Shown here one piece after another: positions 1-8,612 of a stretch of 32,752 nucleotides of DNA. The notes under the pieces are model-generated. The model saw only the letters and a program-made list of their open reading frames with translations. It searched no databases and had not been told where the DNA came from. This DNA is from Kiritimatiellia bacterium. GTDB taxonomy: Bacteria > Verrucomicrobiota > Kiritimatiellia > JAAZAB01. Numbering within the stretch: position 1 is the first letter of the stretch; every line of letters starts with the position of its first letter. Location: NCBI GenBank assembly GCA_028718125.1, contig JAQUMN010000043.1, positions 1 through 32,752 of the forward strand, in the 5' to 3' direction. The position numbers and the translations under genes were made by a program.

Positions 1-19
1 TCGTGATACCTTTTTTCAT
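1..19 (-). CDS. Start of an unidentified gene, cut by the left edge
   Basis: Only the first six codons are visible, reading MKKGIT. The start is supported by AAGGAG on the minus strand (complement of 28-33), eight bases before the ATG. The gene lies downstream of miaB on the same strand with a gap of about 126 bases, so the two could be cotranscribed. MKKGI resembles the start of ribosomal protein L31, but L31 normally has IHP next and here it is IT, so I do not assign it. Confidence 0.45.
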
Positions 20-120
20 GGCTGGTCTCCTTATGCGTTATGGCCCATCAAGGCCGTTTTACTTTGAGCGTGATTATATCACAGCTCGCAGCTAGGGAGA
101 TCAGCCTTCTCATTTAACCT

Positions 121-165
121 AATTCAAGTTTCTGCATTCTGCATCTTACATTCTGCATTTCTTTT
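121..165. repeat. Degenerate short tandem repeat (GCAGAAT type)
   Basis: On the minus strand this stretch reads as approximate copies of a 7-8 base phrase close to TGCAGAA/TGTAAGA. It overlaps the 3' end of miaB, whose last codons (KCRM and the stop) lie in it. Such phrase-like intergenic repeats are seen in many environmental genomes; no mobility function is claimed. Confidence 0.6.
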
Positions 166-1642
166 CAATCTTTCCATACAGCGCTTGCGCTGTGGCTTGG
201 GCGACGCGCAGCAAAACAAGGTCGCCGGCCTTAAGTCCCGGCATCGCCTCGAAAACGGCCAGGATATTCTGGCGCGTACGCCCGGACCAGCGCGCTTCGT
301 TCCGCAGGCTGGGACCTTCAACCAGCACTTCGCAAGCCTGGCCTGCAAAAGTCTGGTGAAACGTCTGGCTGCGCCTGCCCTGGTCCTCCAGAAGCGCGTG
401 GTTGCGCCGCAGTTTTTCCTTGGCGCTCACGTCGTCGCTCAGCCGGGCCGCAGGGGTGCCCGGGCGGGGATTGTATTTGAAGATATAGACATTATCAAAG
501 CCAATTTTTTCCAGGAATGCGCGGGTCATATCGAACTCCTCCGGCGTTTCTGTGGGGAAACCGACGATGACATCAGTTGTCAGCACGATGCGCGGCGCGG
601 CAGCCTGCAGGCGCCGCACCGCTGCGCGATAATCCCCCGCCGTGTAGCCCCGGTTCATCAGTTTCAGAATCCGGTCGGAGGCGGACTGCAGGGGCAGGTG
701 CAGATGCTCACACACGGCGGGCAGTTCGGCGAAGGCGCGGGCGAGTTCCGCGCTGCAGCCGCAAGGATGTCCCGACGTAAACCGCAGGCGGCATAAACCC
801 TGGATATCATTCAGCGCTTCCAGGAGGCGCGGCAAGGGCTCCGTGAAGCCGCGCGGCGAACGATTCCCTGCTTCCCAGGCGGGGGTCTGGTCGCAGACTG
901 GGGTTTGACGGCCATAGGCCATGATGCTCTGGCCCAGGAGCGTGACTTCCTTGACGCCATGTGCGACCAGTTGGCGCACTTCTTCAATAATGTCCCTGGC
1001 CGGCCGGCTCCATTCTCCTCCGCGCACTTCGGGGACCACGCAATACGCGCAATGCCGGTTACAGCCGAAGAGGATATTGACAAATGCGGATATCTCGCCG
1101 GGCAAATGCGTGTGGCCGTCATACGGATCGTCGACCGGCGCAACATCAATAAGCAGGGGTTGGCCCATCTTTGTCCTGACTTTCCGACACCGACTCTCCC
1201 AGAAGTCAGGAGGGACTTTGCCGGACAAACCGGCGCGTCCTGAAGAACTATGCGATTCGCCTAATTTGCGGGTGCGTGCGGCGGATAGGATTGCGGGTAC
1301 CCGTGCCAGGACGTGCGTGCCCACGGCAAAATCAAGCCCGGGGACCTTGCGAAACAGCTCTTCCTTGAGGCGCTGAACCATGCAGCCGACGACCCCAACG
1401 ATCCGATCCGGATGTTCTTCTTGCTGGGCGGCAATCAACATCCTCAGTTTGCCGATGGCCTTGTCTTCAGCCTTGGCGCGCACGCTGCAGGTGTTCACAA
1501 TCACGGCGTCGGCCTGGCTTTCACGCTCCGTCAGGGTATACCCGTGACGCTGGAGCAGGGCGGCGATCATTTCGCTGTCCCGTTCGTTCATTTGGCAGCC
1601 GTAGGTCTTGATATGTACCTTGAATGACTTTTTGTCGGACAT
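146..1642 (-). CDS. miaB: tRNA-2-methylthio-N6-dimethylallyladenosine synthase MiaB
   Basis: This radical SAM methylthiotransferase adds a methylthio group to i6A37 of tRNAs reading UNN codons. The N-terminal UPF0004 domain carries the auxiliary cluster cysteines C16 (YGCQMN), C52 (NTCSVR) and C87 (VGCM). The radical SAM motif is CNRHCAYC at C194, C198 and C201. A TRAM-like RNA-binding domain closes the protein. At 498 residues it is longer than the usual 430-480. Residues about 131-158 form an extra segment encoded by strongly palindromic DNA (1170-1240). A second extra segment follows LGQSIMAYG, itself a variant of the usual LGQNVNSY. The last residues, KCRM, derive from a short repeat. MiaB identity is firm; activity despite the insertions is inferred. 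Confidence 0.95.
   Translation of the reverse strand: MSDKKSFKVHIKTYGCQMNERDSEMIAALLQRHGYTLTERESQADAVIVNTCSVRAKAEDKAIGKLRMLIAAQQEEHPDRIVGVVGCMVQRLKEELFRKVPGLDFAVGTHVLARVPAILSAARTRKLGESHSSSGRAGLSGKVPPDFWESRCRKVRTKMGQPLLIDVAPVDDPYDGHTHLPGEISAFVNILFGCNRHCAYCVVPEVRGGEWSRPARDIIEEVRQLVAHGVKEVTLLGQSIMAYGRQTPVCDQTPAWEAGNRSPRGFTEPLPRLLEALNDIQGLCRLRFTSGHPCGCSAELARAFAELPAVCEHLHLPLQSASDRILKLMNRGYTAGDYRAAVRRLQAAAPRIVLTTDVIVGFPTETPEEFDMTRAFLEKIGFDNVYIFKYNPRPGTPAARLSDDVSAKEKLRRNHALLEDQGRRSQTFHQTFAGQACEVLVEGPSLRNEARWSGRTRQNILAVFEAMPGLKAGDLVLLRVAQATAQALYGKIEKKCRM
1170..1240. repeat. Palindromic element inserted in frame in miaB
   Basis: Three nested inverted repeats occur together: a 9-bp pair at 1174-1182 and 1203-1211 (TCCTGACTT/AAGTCAGGA), a 5-bp hairpin at 1220-1224 and 1230-1234 (GCCGG/CCGGC) flanked by GGAC 1213-1216 and GTCC 1237-1240, and a 7-bp pair at 1170-1176 and 1223-1229 (TTTGTCC/GGACAAA). 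They coincide with the extra segment of MiaB between the MTTase and radical SAM domains. This resembles palindromic elements tolerated inside coding sequence, such as those of Rickettsia. Whether it occurs elsewhere in the genome cannot be seen here. Confidence 0.55.
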
Positions 1643-2020
1643 AAATATCTGCTCAGATGGTTTGGTATTCTCAACGTTGGTAACTGCGATAACAAATAAA
1701 GAGCATCAAGAATGGCCGCGCCAACAAAATTCCAAAATCCAAGTTTCAAATTCCAAGGTTCTCCATAGGCGGATCCGACAAAGGCGGAATTAAAATTTGA
1801 CTATTCCTTGGAATTTGGATTTTGGAACTTGGAATTTCTTGGGTTGCGGGCCCCGCCCGCGTTGGCCCATGGCAATCAACCCTTTACCGGCTGGACGCCA
1901 TTGTTCACTTTGAATGCGTGATGGCAAGGGAAATCCATGTCAGGGAAATCACGGCGTTTACCCGGTGTTTGATTTTATCCGCGTTCATGGCTATCCTATG
2001 CGCCTTGTTCAAGAATCCAT
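1643..2020. other. Intergenic region between miaB and maf
   Basis: A 378-base gap between divergent genes. It must hold the miaB promoter region and at least the leader of maf, but I see no convincing promoter. The middle is the long imperfect inverted repeat at 1727-1837. Between that and maf (1840-2020) I find no credible gene; the short open frame there has no recognisable content. Confidence 0.6.
1727..1837. repeat. Long AT-rich imperfect inverted repeat
   Basis: The left arm at 1727-1758 and the right arm at 1806-1837 are both made of phrases like AATTCCAA and TTGGAATT, and are near reverse complements over about 32 bases around a 47-base loop. Within each arm the phrase repeats, so this is both a degenerate tandem and an inverted repeat. 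It could fold into a long hairpin as RNA or a cruciform as DNA. Confidence 0.7.
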
Positions 2021-2587
2021 ATGAAAGCAAAATTGATATTGGCCTCGGCATCGGCACGGCGCAAGAAAATCCTGGTCGCGCTGGGCGTGGCGTTTGAAGT
2101 GGTAATCCCGCAGGTCGAGGAAGTCATTTACGTGCGCGACGCCCGGCGCACGGCGCGGGAAAATGCCGCCCGCAAGAGCGCCTGGTGCCGCGCGCGATAT
2201 GCCGATTGCTATTCTCTGGCCGCGGATACCCTCATAGAATTCGAGGGGCGTTGCATCGGCAAGGCCCGAACCCCGGATGAGGCCATGGCCTTCCTGCGAA
2301 TGTTCTCGGGCGCCACCCACAGGGTTTACACGGCCGTCGCGATGGCGAAGGCGCAGGCCGAGCCGGAGTTGATCCTGGCGGAGTCATCGGTCCGGTTCCG
2401 GGCATTGAGCGAGGAGGAAATCCGGTCTTATATTTTTCACGTGAATCCCATGGACCGGGCCGGAGCCTACGATATTGATGAACGGGGTGAAACGCTCATG
2501 GATGGGTATACCGGGTCGCGCACCAACATCATGGGACTCCCCGCAGAAGGTGTCTTAATGTGGTTGAAAAAAGAAGGCCTGCTATAG
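2021..2587 (+). CDS. maf: Maf-family nucleoside triphosphate pyrophosphatase
   Basis: Maf proteins hydrolyse dTTP, UTP or modified nucleotides to the monophosphate and are thought to keep non-canonical nucleotides out of DNA and RNA. The 188 residues match the family length. Visible motifs are the N-terminal LASASARRK loop, the ADTLIEFEG segment with the key Asp, SGATHRVYTAVAM, and the C-terminal GSRTNIMGLPAEGV. The usual GKP after the Asp motif is GKA here. No strong ribosome-binding site precedes the ATG, but the conserved N-terminus fits this start. It precedes dusB by about 176 bases on the same strand. Confidence 0.9.
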   Translation: MKAKLILASASARRKKILVALGVAFEVVIPQVEEVIYVRDARRTARENAARKSAWCRARYADCYSLAADTLIEFEGRCIGKARTPDEAMAFLRMFSGATHRVYTAVAMAKAQAEPELILAESSVRFRALSEEEIRSYIFHVNPMDRAGAYDIDERGETLMDGYTGSRTNIMGLPAEGVLMWLKKEGLL

Positions 2588-2589
2588 TA

Positions 2590-2617
2590 TTTTTGATTTA
2601 TGATTTTTGATTTATGA
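2590..2617. repeat. Exact 14-bp tandem repeat after maf
   Basis: TTTTTGATTTATGA occurs twice back to back (2590-2603 and 2604-2617), starting three bases after the maf stop. It belongs to the same class of AT-rich phrase repeats seen at other gene ends in the window. Confidence 0.8.
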
Positions 2618-2721
2618 TTGAAAAACAACTCGCAGCTCGAAACCAGCAAAGCAATATTTACCACAGAGATTGCAAAATCAATGGATTAAGGAAGCAGATA
2701 AACATGTGTTCGACTTTTGTG

Positions 2722-2739
2722 TTCTTTGCGTTCTTTGCG
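2722..2739. repeat. 9-bp tandem repeat before dusB
   Basis: TTCTTTGCG occurs twice in tandem about 25 bases before the dusB start, in the dusB leader. It may be neutral or part of the dusB 5' region. Confidence 0.6.
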
Positions 2740-2763
2740 GTAAAATAATCTGAGTATCTCAAT

Positions 2764-3795
2764 ATGATACTGAAACCGCTCAAGATTGGTAATGTTACCG
2801 TGGATTTCCCGGTCATGCTGGCCCCCATGGCCGGCTATACCGATACGGTCATGCGGACCCTGGCCCGGCGCTATCACTGCGGCATGGTGTATACCGAAGT
2901 CACCAGCGCGGAAGGGATTGTGCGCGGGTCGAAACAGACGTTGCACATGCTTGAAACCTTGCCCGGCGAACAACCCATCGCGGGGCATATATACGGCGCA
3001 AATCCGGACATCCTTGCCCAGGCGGCGGTGTTCCTTGAGAGCACGGGACGATTTCAAACGATAGACCTGAACTGCGGGTGCCCCGTGGCCAAGATCGTGG
3101 CCAAGGGCGCCGGCGCGGCCTTGATGAAGCATCCGGAGAAAATCGCGCAGATCATCAGGGCCATTAAGCAGGCCGTGTCTTTGCCGGTCACCGTCAAAAC
3201 TCGATTGGGGCTTTCACCCGACCGCATGAACATCTCGGAAATTGCCCGCGCGGTGGAGGAGAGCGGGGGGAGCGCAATAGCGATTCATGCCCGGCTTGTC
3301 ACCGGGCGCCACACCGGGCAGGCTGATTGGCCGGCGCTTGCGCGGATTAAATCGGAACGCTCGATTCCCGTGATCGGGAATGGCGGCGTCATGTCGGGCG
3401 AGGACGTGCGGCGGATGTTCGCTGAAACCGGCGTGGATGGCGTGATGATTGGCAAAGCCGCAGTCGGTAATCCGTGGATCTTCCAGGAAGCCTGGTCGGT
3501 TTTGCATGGCCGACACAGCCAGCCGCCTTCCATGCAGGAACGCAGGTTGGTCATCGAGGAACATCTCCGCCTGCTGATTGCTCACAAGGAACGCGCCGGC
3601 AAATCAAGGCGCCACCCTCAGAACAGCGCCGAGCAAAGCGCCGTGCTCCATTTCAGGGCCCATCTGGTTGGCTATATCCGGGGATTAAAGAAGAGCGCCG
3701 AAGTGCGTCGGACCCTGCAGGGCATGCGCCGGGTGGCCGACGTCATGGCGGCGGTGGATGGCCTGCAGGCAGGGGAGGCGCGCTCAGGCGGATGA
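2764..3795 (+). CDS. dusB: tRNA-dihydrouridine synthase, DusB type
   Basis: This FMN enzyme reduces uridine in the tRNA D-loop to dihydrouridine using NADPH. The 343 residues form the TIM barrel and helical C-terminal domain of the Dus family. Visible motifs are LAPMAGYTD at the flavin site, LNCGCPVAK carrying the catalytic Cys, VTVKTRLG, IHARLVTGRHTGQADW, PVIGNGGV and DGVMIGKAAVGNPWIF. The start ATG gives a normal N-terminus, MILKPLKIGNV. The gene lies upstream of the radical SAM gene with the same orientation. The DusB subgroup is favoured by the motif spacing but not proved. Confidence 0.93.
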   Translation: MILKPLKIGNVTVDFPVMLAPMAGYTDTVMRTLARRYHCGMVYTEVTSAEGIVRGSKQTLHMLETLPGEQPIAGHIYGANPDILAQAAVFLESTGRFQTIDLNCGCPVAKIVAKGAGAALMKHPEKIAQIIRAIKQAVSLPVTVKTRLGLSPDRMNISEIARAVEESGGSAIAIHARLVTGRHTGQADWPALARIKSERSIPVIGNGGVMSGEDVRRMFAETGVDGVMIGKAAVGNPWIFQEAWSVLHGRHSQPPSMQERRLVIEEHLRLLIAHKERAGKSRRHPQNSAEQSAVLHFRAHLVGYIRGLKKSAEVRRTLQGMRRVADVMAAVDGLQAGEARSGG

Positions 3796-3879
3796 TGTGC
3801 GCTTCGAGTTTGACTTCCCGGCGCCGGCAAGGTATAAACTAATCAGTTGGGAATGAATCGCGAGCAACCGAAGGCATAC

Positions 3880-5358
3880 ATGAATATACTTTTAATCTAT
3901 CCTGAATTTCCGGATACGTTCTGGAGCTTCAAGCACGCGTTGGAGTTCGTGCGCAAGCGCGCGGCCCTGCCGCCGCTGGGCCTGCTGACCGTTGCCGCTA
4001 TGTTGCCGAGGGAATGGTCGATGCGGCTCGTGGACACCAACGTGCGGGACATCACGAAAAAAGACCTGGCTTGGGCGGACTGCGCGTTCGTCAGCGCCAT
4101 GCTGGTCCAGCGCGAGTCAGCGCGCCGGCTGATTGCCCGGTGCAAGGAAGCGAAATTGACGGTCGTGGCCGGCGGCCCGCTGTTTACCAACGAGCACGAG
4201 CAGTTCAAGGACGTGGACCATTTTGTGCTGAACGAGGCGGAATTGACCCTGCCGGTTTTTCTGAATGATCTGGCGCAGGGCCGGCCGCAGCGGGTTTATG
4301 CGTCTGCCGAGTTTGCGGACCTGCAGCAGACGCCCGTGCCGCGCTGGGATCTGCTCGACTTCAAGCGCTATGCCTGCATGAGCATCCAGTTCTCCCGCGG
4401 CTGTCCGTTTGCCTGCGATTTCTGCAATGTCACCGCCCTGCTTGGCCGCCAGGTGCGCATCAAGACTTCGCGCCAGATTATCGCCGAGCTCGACGGCCTG
4501 TATGCCCAGGGATGGTACAATGAAATTTTCTTTGTGGACGATAACTTCATCGGAAATAAGCAATTCCTTAAAACCGACCTGTTGCCGGCCTTGATCGCCT
4601 GGCGCCAGGGTAAACGCGGCATCTTGTTCAACACCGAGACGTCCGTCAATCTGGCACAAGACGTGCCGTTAATGGATATGATGGTCAGGGCCGGATTTAA
4701 CAAGGTGTTCATCGGCATTGAAACCCCCGACGAGGCTTCCCTGGCCGAGTGCGGCAAACACCAGAACAAGAACCGCAACCTGGTGGACGACGTTAAACGC
4801 ATCCAACGCGCCGGGCTTCAGGTGCAGGGCGGGTTCATCGTCGGGTTTGACAGCGATTTGCCCTCCATTTTCCAGAGGCAGATTGATTTCATCCAGAAGA
4901 GCGGCATAGTGACTGCCATGGTCGGCATGCTGCAAGCCCCCCCGGGAACGCGGCTATACGAACGCATGAAGAAAGAAGGCCGGCTGCGCGGGGAATTAAC
5001 GGGGGACAACGCGGACGGCACGACGAACATCATTCCGGCCATGAGCCTGGCCGCCCTGCAGGAAGGCTACAAAGACATTCTTCAGCACATCTATGCCCCC
5101 AAGCAATATTACCAGCGCATCCGGACCTTCTTACGGGAATTCAAGCCGCCCCAGACGCGCGCCCCGTTCAGGGGTTCACACGTTCTGGCGTTTGTGCGGT
5201 CATTCTATCGGCTGGGCATTGTGGGCCAGGAGCGATTTCACTACTGGTATCTCCTGTTATGGACCCAGTTCCGTCGTCCGCGGCTCTTTACCGAGGCCAT
5301 CACGCTGGCTATCTACGGCTACCATTTCCGTAAAATCTGCAAACGCGACGTGGTCTGA
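3880..5358 (+). CDS. B12-binding-domain radical SAM protein
   Basis: The protein has an N-terminal cobalamin-binding Rossmann-like domain (starting MNILLIYPEF) and a radical SAM domain with the CxxxCxxC cluster motif CPFACDFC (C175, C179, C182), followed by a helical C-terminal region like DUF4070. Relatives act as methyltransferases or in lipid or hopanoid tailoring; the substrate here is unknown. I chose the ATG at 3880 because GAAGG lies six to ten bases before it and the domain begins directly. Upstream TTG and ATG at 3847 and 3853 would add an unconserved tail. The protein has 492 residues. The canonical B12 DxHxxG motif is not evident, so cobalamin binding may be base-off without His or lost. 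Confidence 0.85.
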   Translation: MNILLIYPEFPDTFWSFKHALEFVRKRAALPPLGLLTVAAMLPREWSMRLVDTNVRDITKKDLAWADCAFVSAMLVQRESARRLIARCKEAKLTVVAGGPLFTNEHEQFKDVDHFVLNEAELTLPVFLNDLAQGRPQRVYASAEFADLQQTPVPRWDLLDFKRYACMSIQFSRGCPFACDFCNVTALLGRQVRIKTSRQIIAELDGLYAQGWYNEIFFVDDNFIGNKQFLKTDLLPALIAWRQGKRGILFNTETSVNLAQDVPLMDMMVRAGFNKVFIGIETPDEASLAECGKHQNKNRNLVDDVKRIQRAGLQVQGGFIVGFDSDLPSIFQRQIDFIQKSGIVTAMVGMLQAPPGTRLYERMKKEGRLRGELTGDNADGTTNIIPAMSLAALQEGYKDILQHIYAPKQYYQRIRTFLREFKPPQTRAPFRGSHVLAFVRSFYRLGIVGQERFHYWYLLLWTQFRRPRLFTEAITLAIYGYHFRKICKRDVV

Positions 5359-5555
5359 AGACACGTGGAGGCGCAGATTGCCCGCGTGAAACGCGTAGCA
5401 AGCGCGCAGCCCTCCGGCATTCCAAGCGAGGTTCCCTTCCCGTTGCTTTTTTTATTTGCGTTTTTTGGGTGGGGCAAGCTATGATCAATTTGAAGGTGGC
5501 GTCAGGCGCCGCCTGCCTGAATAGCTGCAAATTCTGATATGACAGGGGTTACGCG
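5359..5555. other. Intergenic leader before the methionine/folate fusion gene
   Basis: About 197 bases with two T-rich runs (5445-5470), which could mark the end of the radical SAM transcript, but I find no strong stem directly before them. I looked for a SAM or cobalamin riboswitch, which would make sense before this gene, and saw no recognisable consensus. Confidence 0.35.
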
Positions 5556-7445
5556 ATGAGCAAGGGCCGGACATGGCTTGATCGTCTGCAAAGCGAGTTT
5601 CTCGCGGGCTGTGGCGCTCATGACAGCCGGCTTTATGAAACCGGCGGCAATAACACCGGCGACCCTGAAATACTTAATCTCACGCACCCCGACCTGGTTC
5701 GGCGCATCTATGAAGAATACGCCGATGCCGGCGCGGCGCTGATGGCGACCAACACAACGGCGGCCAACACCGTGTGCCTGCGGCGCTGCGGGCTGGAATC
5801 CAAACTGCGCGAAATTAATCTGGCCGGCGCCCGGCTGGCAATGGAAAGCGCCGGTAACCATGCCTGCGTGGCGGGCTCGGTCGGGCCCTTGGGGCTGACC
5901 ATCGAGGAGGATTGGGACCTCGACACACTGGCCGGCGCCTATCGCGATCAGATTTCGGCCCTGCTGGAGGGCGGGGTCCACCTGATTCAACTGGAGTTTT
6001 TCACCAATCTTGAGGAGTTGTTATTTGCGCTGGAACTGGCCAAAAGCCTTGGGGGGCGGGACGTCCCCGTCATCGCGCAAATGACGTTCCTTGACGGCGC
6101 CCGCGTCGAAAGCGGCGAGGAGGCGGCGCAGGTTGCCCGGGCACTGGCGGCCGCCGGGGCTGATGTTATCGGCGCCAATTGCGGACGCAGCATTTCAACC
6201 ACAGTCCATGCCGCGGAAGCCCTGTTGGGCGGCGCCGGCGCGACTCCGGTTTCTGCATATCTCAATGCCGGCTATCCCGAAACTTCCGAAGGCCGGCTCG
6301 TTTACATGGCCAGCCCTGCTTATATGGCCGAAGCCGCCATGAAGCTCGCGAAAGCCGGGGTGCGCCTCCTGGGCGGATGCTGTGGCGCCACGCCGGAAGT
6401 AATCCGCGCCATGGCGCTTAGCCTGGGCACAATTCGTCCCAAGCAACAGGCGGCTATTCCCAAAGCGGTTGTTTCCGCTGGCCCCGCCCGCGCCGGAGTG
6501 CAGGAAATTGACTTGACCAAGTATAAGCAGGGCGGATTTCTGGACGGCCTGCGCGATGATAGTATTCCCATTATAGCGGAAATTGATCCTCCCGGCCATC
6601 TGCAGGTCAGGAGCATACTTGACGATGCCCGCTGGGTTGCCGAGGCCGGCGCGGATGCCATCAGCCTGGCGGACAACCCCCTGGCTTCCCTCAAAATGGG
6701 CAATGTGGCGGTCGCGGCCATGCTCCAGAATGAATGCGGCGTTAAGACCATATGCCACGTCACCTGCCGTGACCGTAACGCGCTCGGCCTGCAGTCGGAG
6801 TTGATGGGCGCGCACGCGCTGGGTATCCGCGGCATCCTCGCGATTACCGGCGACCCGCTGGGGCGCTCCGTTGGTTCCGGCCGGGCGGTGTTCGAGTTCA
6901 ACTCCTTCACGCTGGTTCGCCTGCTGGCCGGGCTGAATCGCGGCGCAAGCCACTCGGGAAGCGACCTGAAAGGCGAGTCCGATTTTTCCATTGGCGTTGC
7001 ATTTAATTCGGCCGCGCGCAACCTGAACGGCGAGGCCCAGCGGCTTGGAAAGAAAATCGCGGAAGGCGCCCAATTCGTCATGACCCAGCCGGTGTTTGAC
7101 GCGGAACAAGCCGGCCGCGTGCTCGAGCTGACGCGGGCAAACGGCATCCGCGTCTTTTTGGGTTTTTTTCCGCTTATCTCCGCTCGCACCGCCCTTTATC
7201 TGCATAACGAGGTTCCGGGCATGCGCATCCCCGAGCCGATTTTACAAAGGCTTGCGAGTCTTCCGGCCAAGGAGGACCAGGAAAAAGCCGGGCTGGAAAT
7301 GACGCAAAGACTATTGGCTGGCCTTGCGGACCAGCTGGATGGTATATACCTGATCAGCCCGCACAACCGCGCCCGCGTGCTTGCGCCGCTCGTTCGCATG
7401 ATTCGGGCTTGGCCGAAGAGGATGCAAAATAAAATGCCGGGATAA
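5556..7445 (+). CDS. Homocysteine S-methyltransferase / methylenetetrahydrofolate reductase fusion
   Basis: This two-domain protein probably makes 5-methyl-THF and transfers methyl groups to homocysteine. The N-terminal part (about residues 1-300) is a homocysteine methyltransferase barrel with zinc-ligand cysteines in GANCG and GGCCG. The C-terminal part (about 325-600) is a MetF-type barrel beginning PIIAEIDPP, with the folate and flavin motifs ITGDPLG and FVMTQPVFDAE. The 629 residues fit the known fused family, often annotated BhmT/MetF. The start follows a weak GGGG sequence. The STAS gene follows after about 50 bases. Methyl donor specificity of the first domain is uncertain. Confidence 0.92.
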   Translation: MSKGRTWLDRLQSEFLAGCGAHDSRLYETGGNNTGDPEILNLTHPDLVRRIYEEYADAGAALMATNTTAANTVCLRRCGLESKLREINLAGARLAMESAGNHACVAGSVGPLGLTIEEDWDLDTLAGAYRDQISALLEGGVHLIQLEFFTNLEELLFALELAKSLGGRDVPVIAQMTFLDGARVESGEEAAQVARALAAAGADVIGANCGRSISTTVHAAEALLGGAGATPVSAYLNAGYPETSEGRLVYMASPAYMAEAAMKLAKAGVRLLGGCCGATPEVIRAMALSLGTIRPKQQAAIPKAVVSAGPARAGVQEIDLTKYKQGGFLDGLRDDSIPIIAEIDPPGHLQVRSILDDARWVAEAGADAISLADNPLASLKMGNVAVAAMLQNECGVKTICHVTCRDRNALGLQSELMGAHALGIRGILAITGDPLGRSVGSGRAVFEFNSFTLVRLLAGLNRGASHSGSDLKGESDFSIGVAFNSAARNLNGEAQRLGKKIAEGAQFVMTQPVFDAEQAGRVLELTRANGIRVFLGFFPLISARTALYLHNEVPGMRIPEPILQRLASLPAKEDQEKAGLEMTQRLLAGLADQLDGIYLISPHNRARVLAPLVRMIRAWPKRMQNKMPG

Positions 7446-7494
7446 TGTGACTGTAACGGGCAAAAGCCGACGGCAATTCATGGAGGGATGATTT

Positions 7495-7791
7495 ATGGTG
7501 ACTTTTATTGAAGACAGCGGTCAGTTGCGTTGCGCCTTTCAAGGTTCACTGGATACCGTTACATGCGACAAGATCGCGGAATCGCTCTATGCGCGTATTG
7601 ACGCCTCCGGCCTTCCGATTGTGTTCGATCTGCAAGGCGTGGAATTTATTGCTTCGGCGTTTTTCCGTATCTGCCTGGTCGTGGGCAAGAAAGCGGGAAG
7701 CGACAAATTCTCGATCATCCACCTGTCGCCGATGTGCAAGCGGATGTTTAAAATCGCAGGCCTGGACCGGCTGTTTAATCTCGTTGATTAA
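7495..7791 (+). CDS. STAS-domain anti-sigma factor antagonist-like protein
   Basis: The 98-residue single-domain protein has the STAS pattern: a strand IVFDLQGVEFI followed by the loop and helix SAFFRICLVVGKKAG. Ser54 sits where SpoIIAA-type proteins are phosphorylated; the residue before it is Ala instead of the common Asp. Such proteins bind anti-sigma kinases to release a sigma factor, or work in a partner-switching pathway. A GAGGGATG ribosome-binding site precedes the ATG. No kinase or phosphatase partner is visible nearby, so its pathway is unknown. It ends 55 bases before the convergent livF. Confidence 0.82.
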   Translation: MVTFIEDSGQLRCAFQGSLDTVTCDKIAESLYARIDASGLPIVFDLQGVEFIASAFFRICLVVGKKAGSDKFSIIHLSPMCKRMFKIAGLDRLFNLVD

Positions 7792-7846
7792 ACCCGGCGA
7801 TGGTTTTATTGCCGCGGATTACACGGGCGCCTTCTTCGTCCGGAAT

Positions 7847-8593
7847 TCACCCTAAATAGGCTTCCTTAACGCGGGGATGGTCGGCCAGCTCGCGGCCGGT
7901 GCCGTGCAGGACGATGCGGCCGGTTTCCAGCACATAGCCACGCGAGGCCGCTTTCAATGCCATCAGGGCATTCTGCTCAACCAGCAACAGGCTTGTTCCT
8001 GTCCGGTTGATATCCTTGAGGATGCGAAATATTTCATGTACCAACATCGGCGCCAGGCCCATGGATGGCTCGTCCAAAAGCAACAGCTTGGCGCGGGTCA
8101 TCAGCGCCCGGGCAATGGCCAGCATTTGCTGTTCGCCGCCGGAAAGCGTCCCGCCCAGTTGGCGTTGACGTTCCGCCAGGCGGGGGAACAGGTCGAAAAC
8201 ATGGCGCAGATTGGCCGTGATCGCGCGCCGGTCGCGGCGATTCCAGGTGGCAAGTCTCAAGTTCTCCTTGACGGTCAATGTCCCGAAGATGCCCCGTCCT
8301 TCCGGCACTTGGGCAATTCCAAGAGCAACAATCGCCGCCGAACCCAGGCGTTGAATTGGTTGGCCTTCGAACAGCACCTCGCCGCCGAACGGCAGGATGC
8401 CCGAAATCGCCCGCAATATGGACGATTTGCCGGCGCCGTTGGCGCCGACCAGGGCTACAATCTCGCCCGCAAGGATCTTAAAACTGATCCCTTGCACAGC
8501 TTCTATATGGCCGTAGCGGACCCGCAGATCACGGACCTCCAGCAGGATGTCCGTTAATCTCGTCGATTTGTTGATTTGTGAATTCGATGTCAT
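7847..8593 (-). CDS. livF: Branched-chain amino acid type ABC transporter ATPase LivF
   Basis: This is the second ATPase of a LivKHMGF-type importer. It shows Walker A GANGAGKSS, the signature LSGGEQQ, and Walker B LLLLDEPSMGL, and ends in the typical VKEAYLG. The 248 residues include an N-terminal extension (MTSNSQINKSTRLTD) encoded by AT-rich repeat-like DNA, so the true start may be internal. It is the last gene of the operon, about 78 bases after livG, with phrase repeats in the gap. Confidence 0.93.
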   Translation of the reverse strand: MTSNSQINKSTRLTDILLEVRDLRVRYGHIEAVQGISFKILAGEIVALVGANGAGKSSILRAISGILPFGGEVLFEGQPIQRLGSAAIVALGIAQVPEGRGIFGTLTVKENLRLATWNRRDRRAITANLRHVFDLFPRLAERQRQLGGTLSGGEQQMLAIARALMTRAKLLLLDEPSMGLAPMLVHEIFRILKDINRTGTSLLLVEQNALMALKAASRGYVLETGRIVLHGTGRELADHPRVKEAYLG

Positions 8594-8612
8594 ATATTTC
8601 CTGCAGCTCTTA

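Noticed and set aside
34..60. Terminator between miaB and the left-edge gene
   Set aside because: The GGCC pair gives only a four-base stem and the T run is on the wrong strand for these genes.
5359..5555. SAM or cobalamin riboswitch before the methionine/folate gene
   Set aside because: No recognisable conserved core or box sequence was found.
6195..7205. Long minus-strand frames opposite the methyltransferase/reductase fusion
   Set aside because: Shadow frames of a firmly identified gene.
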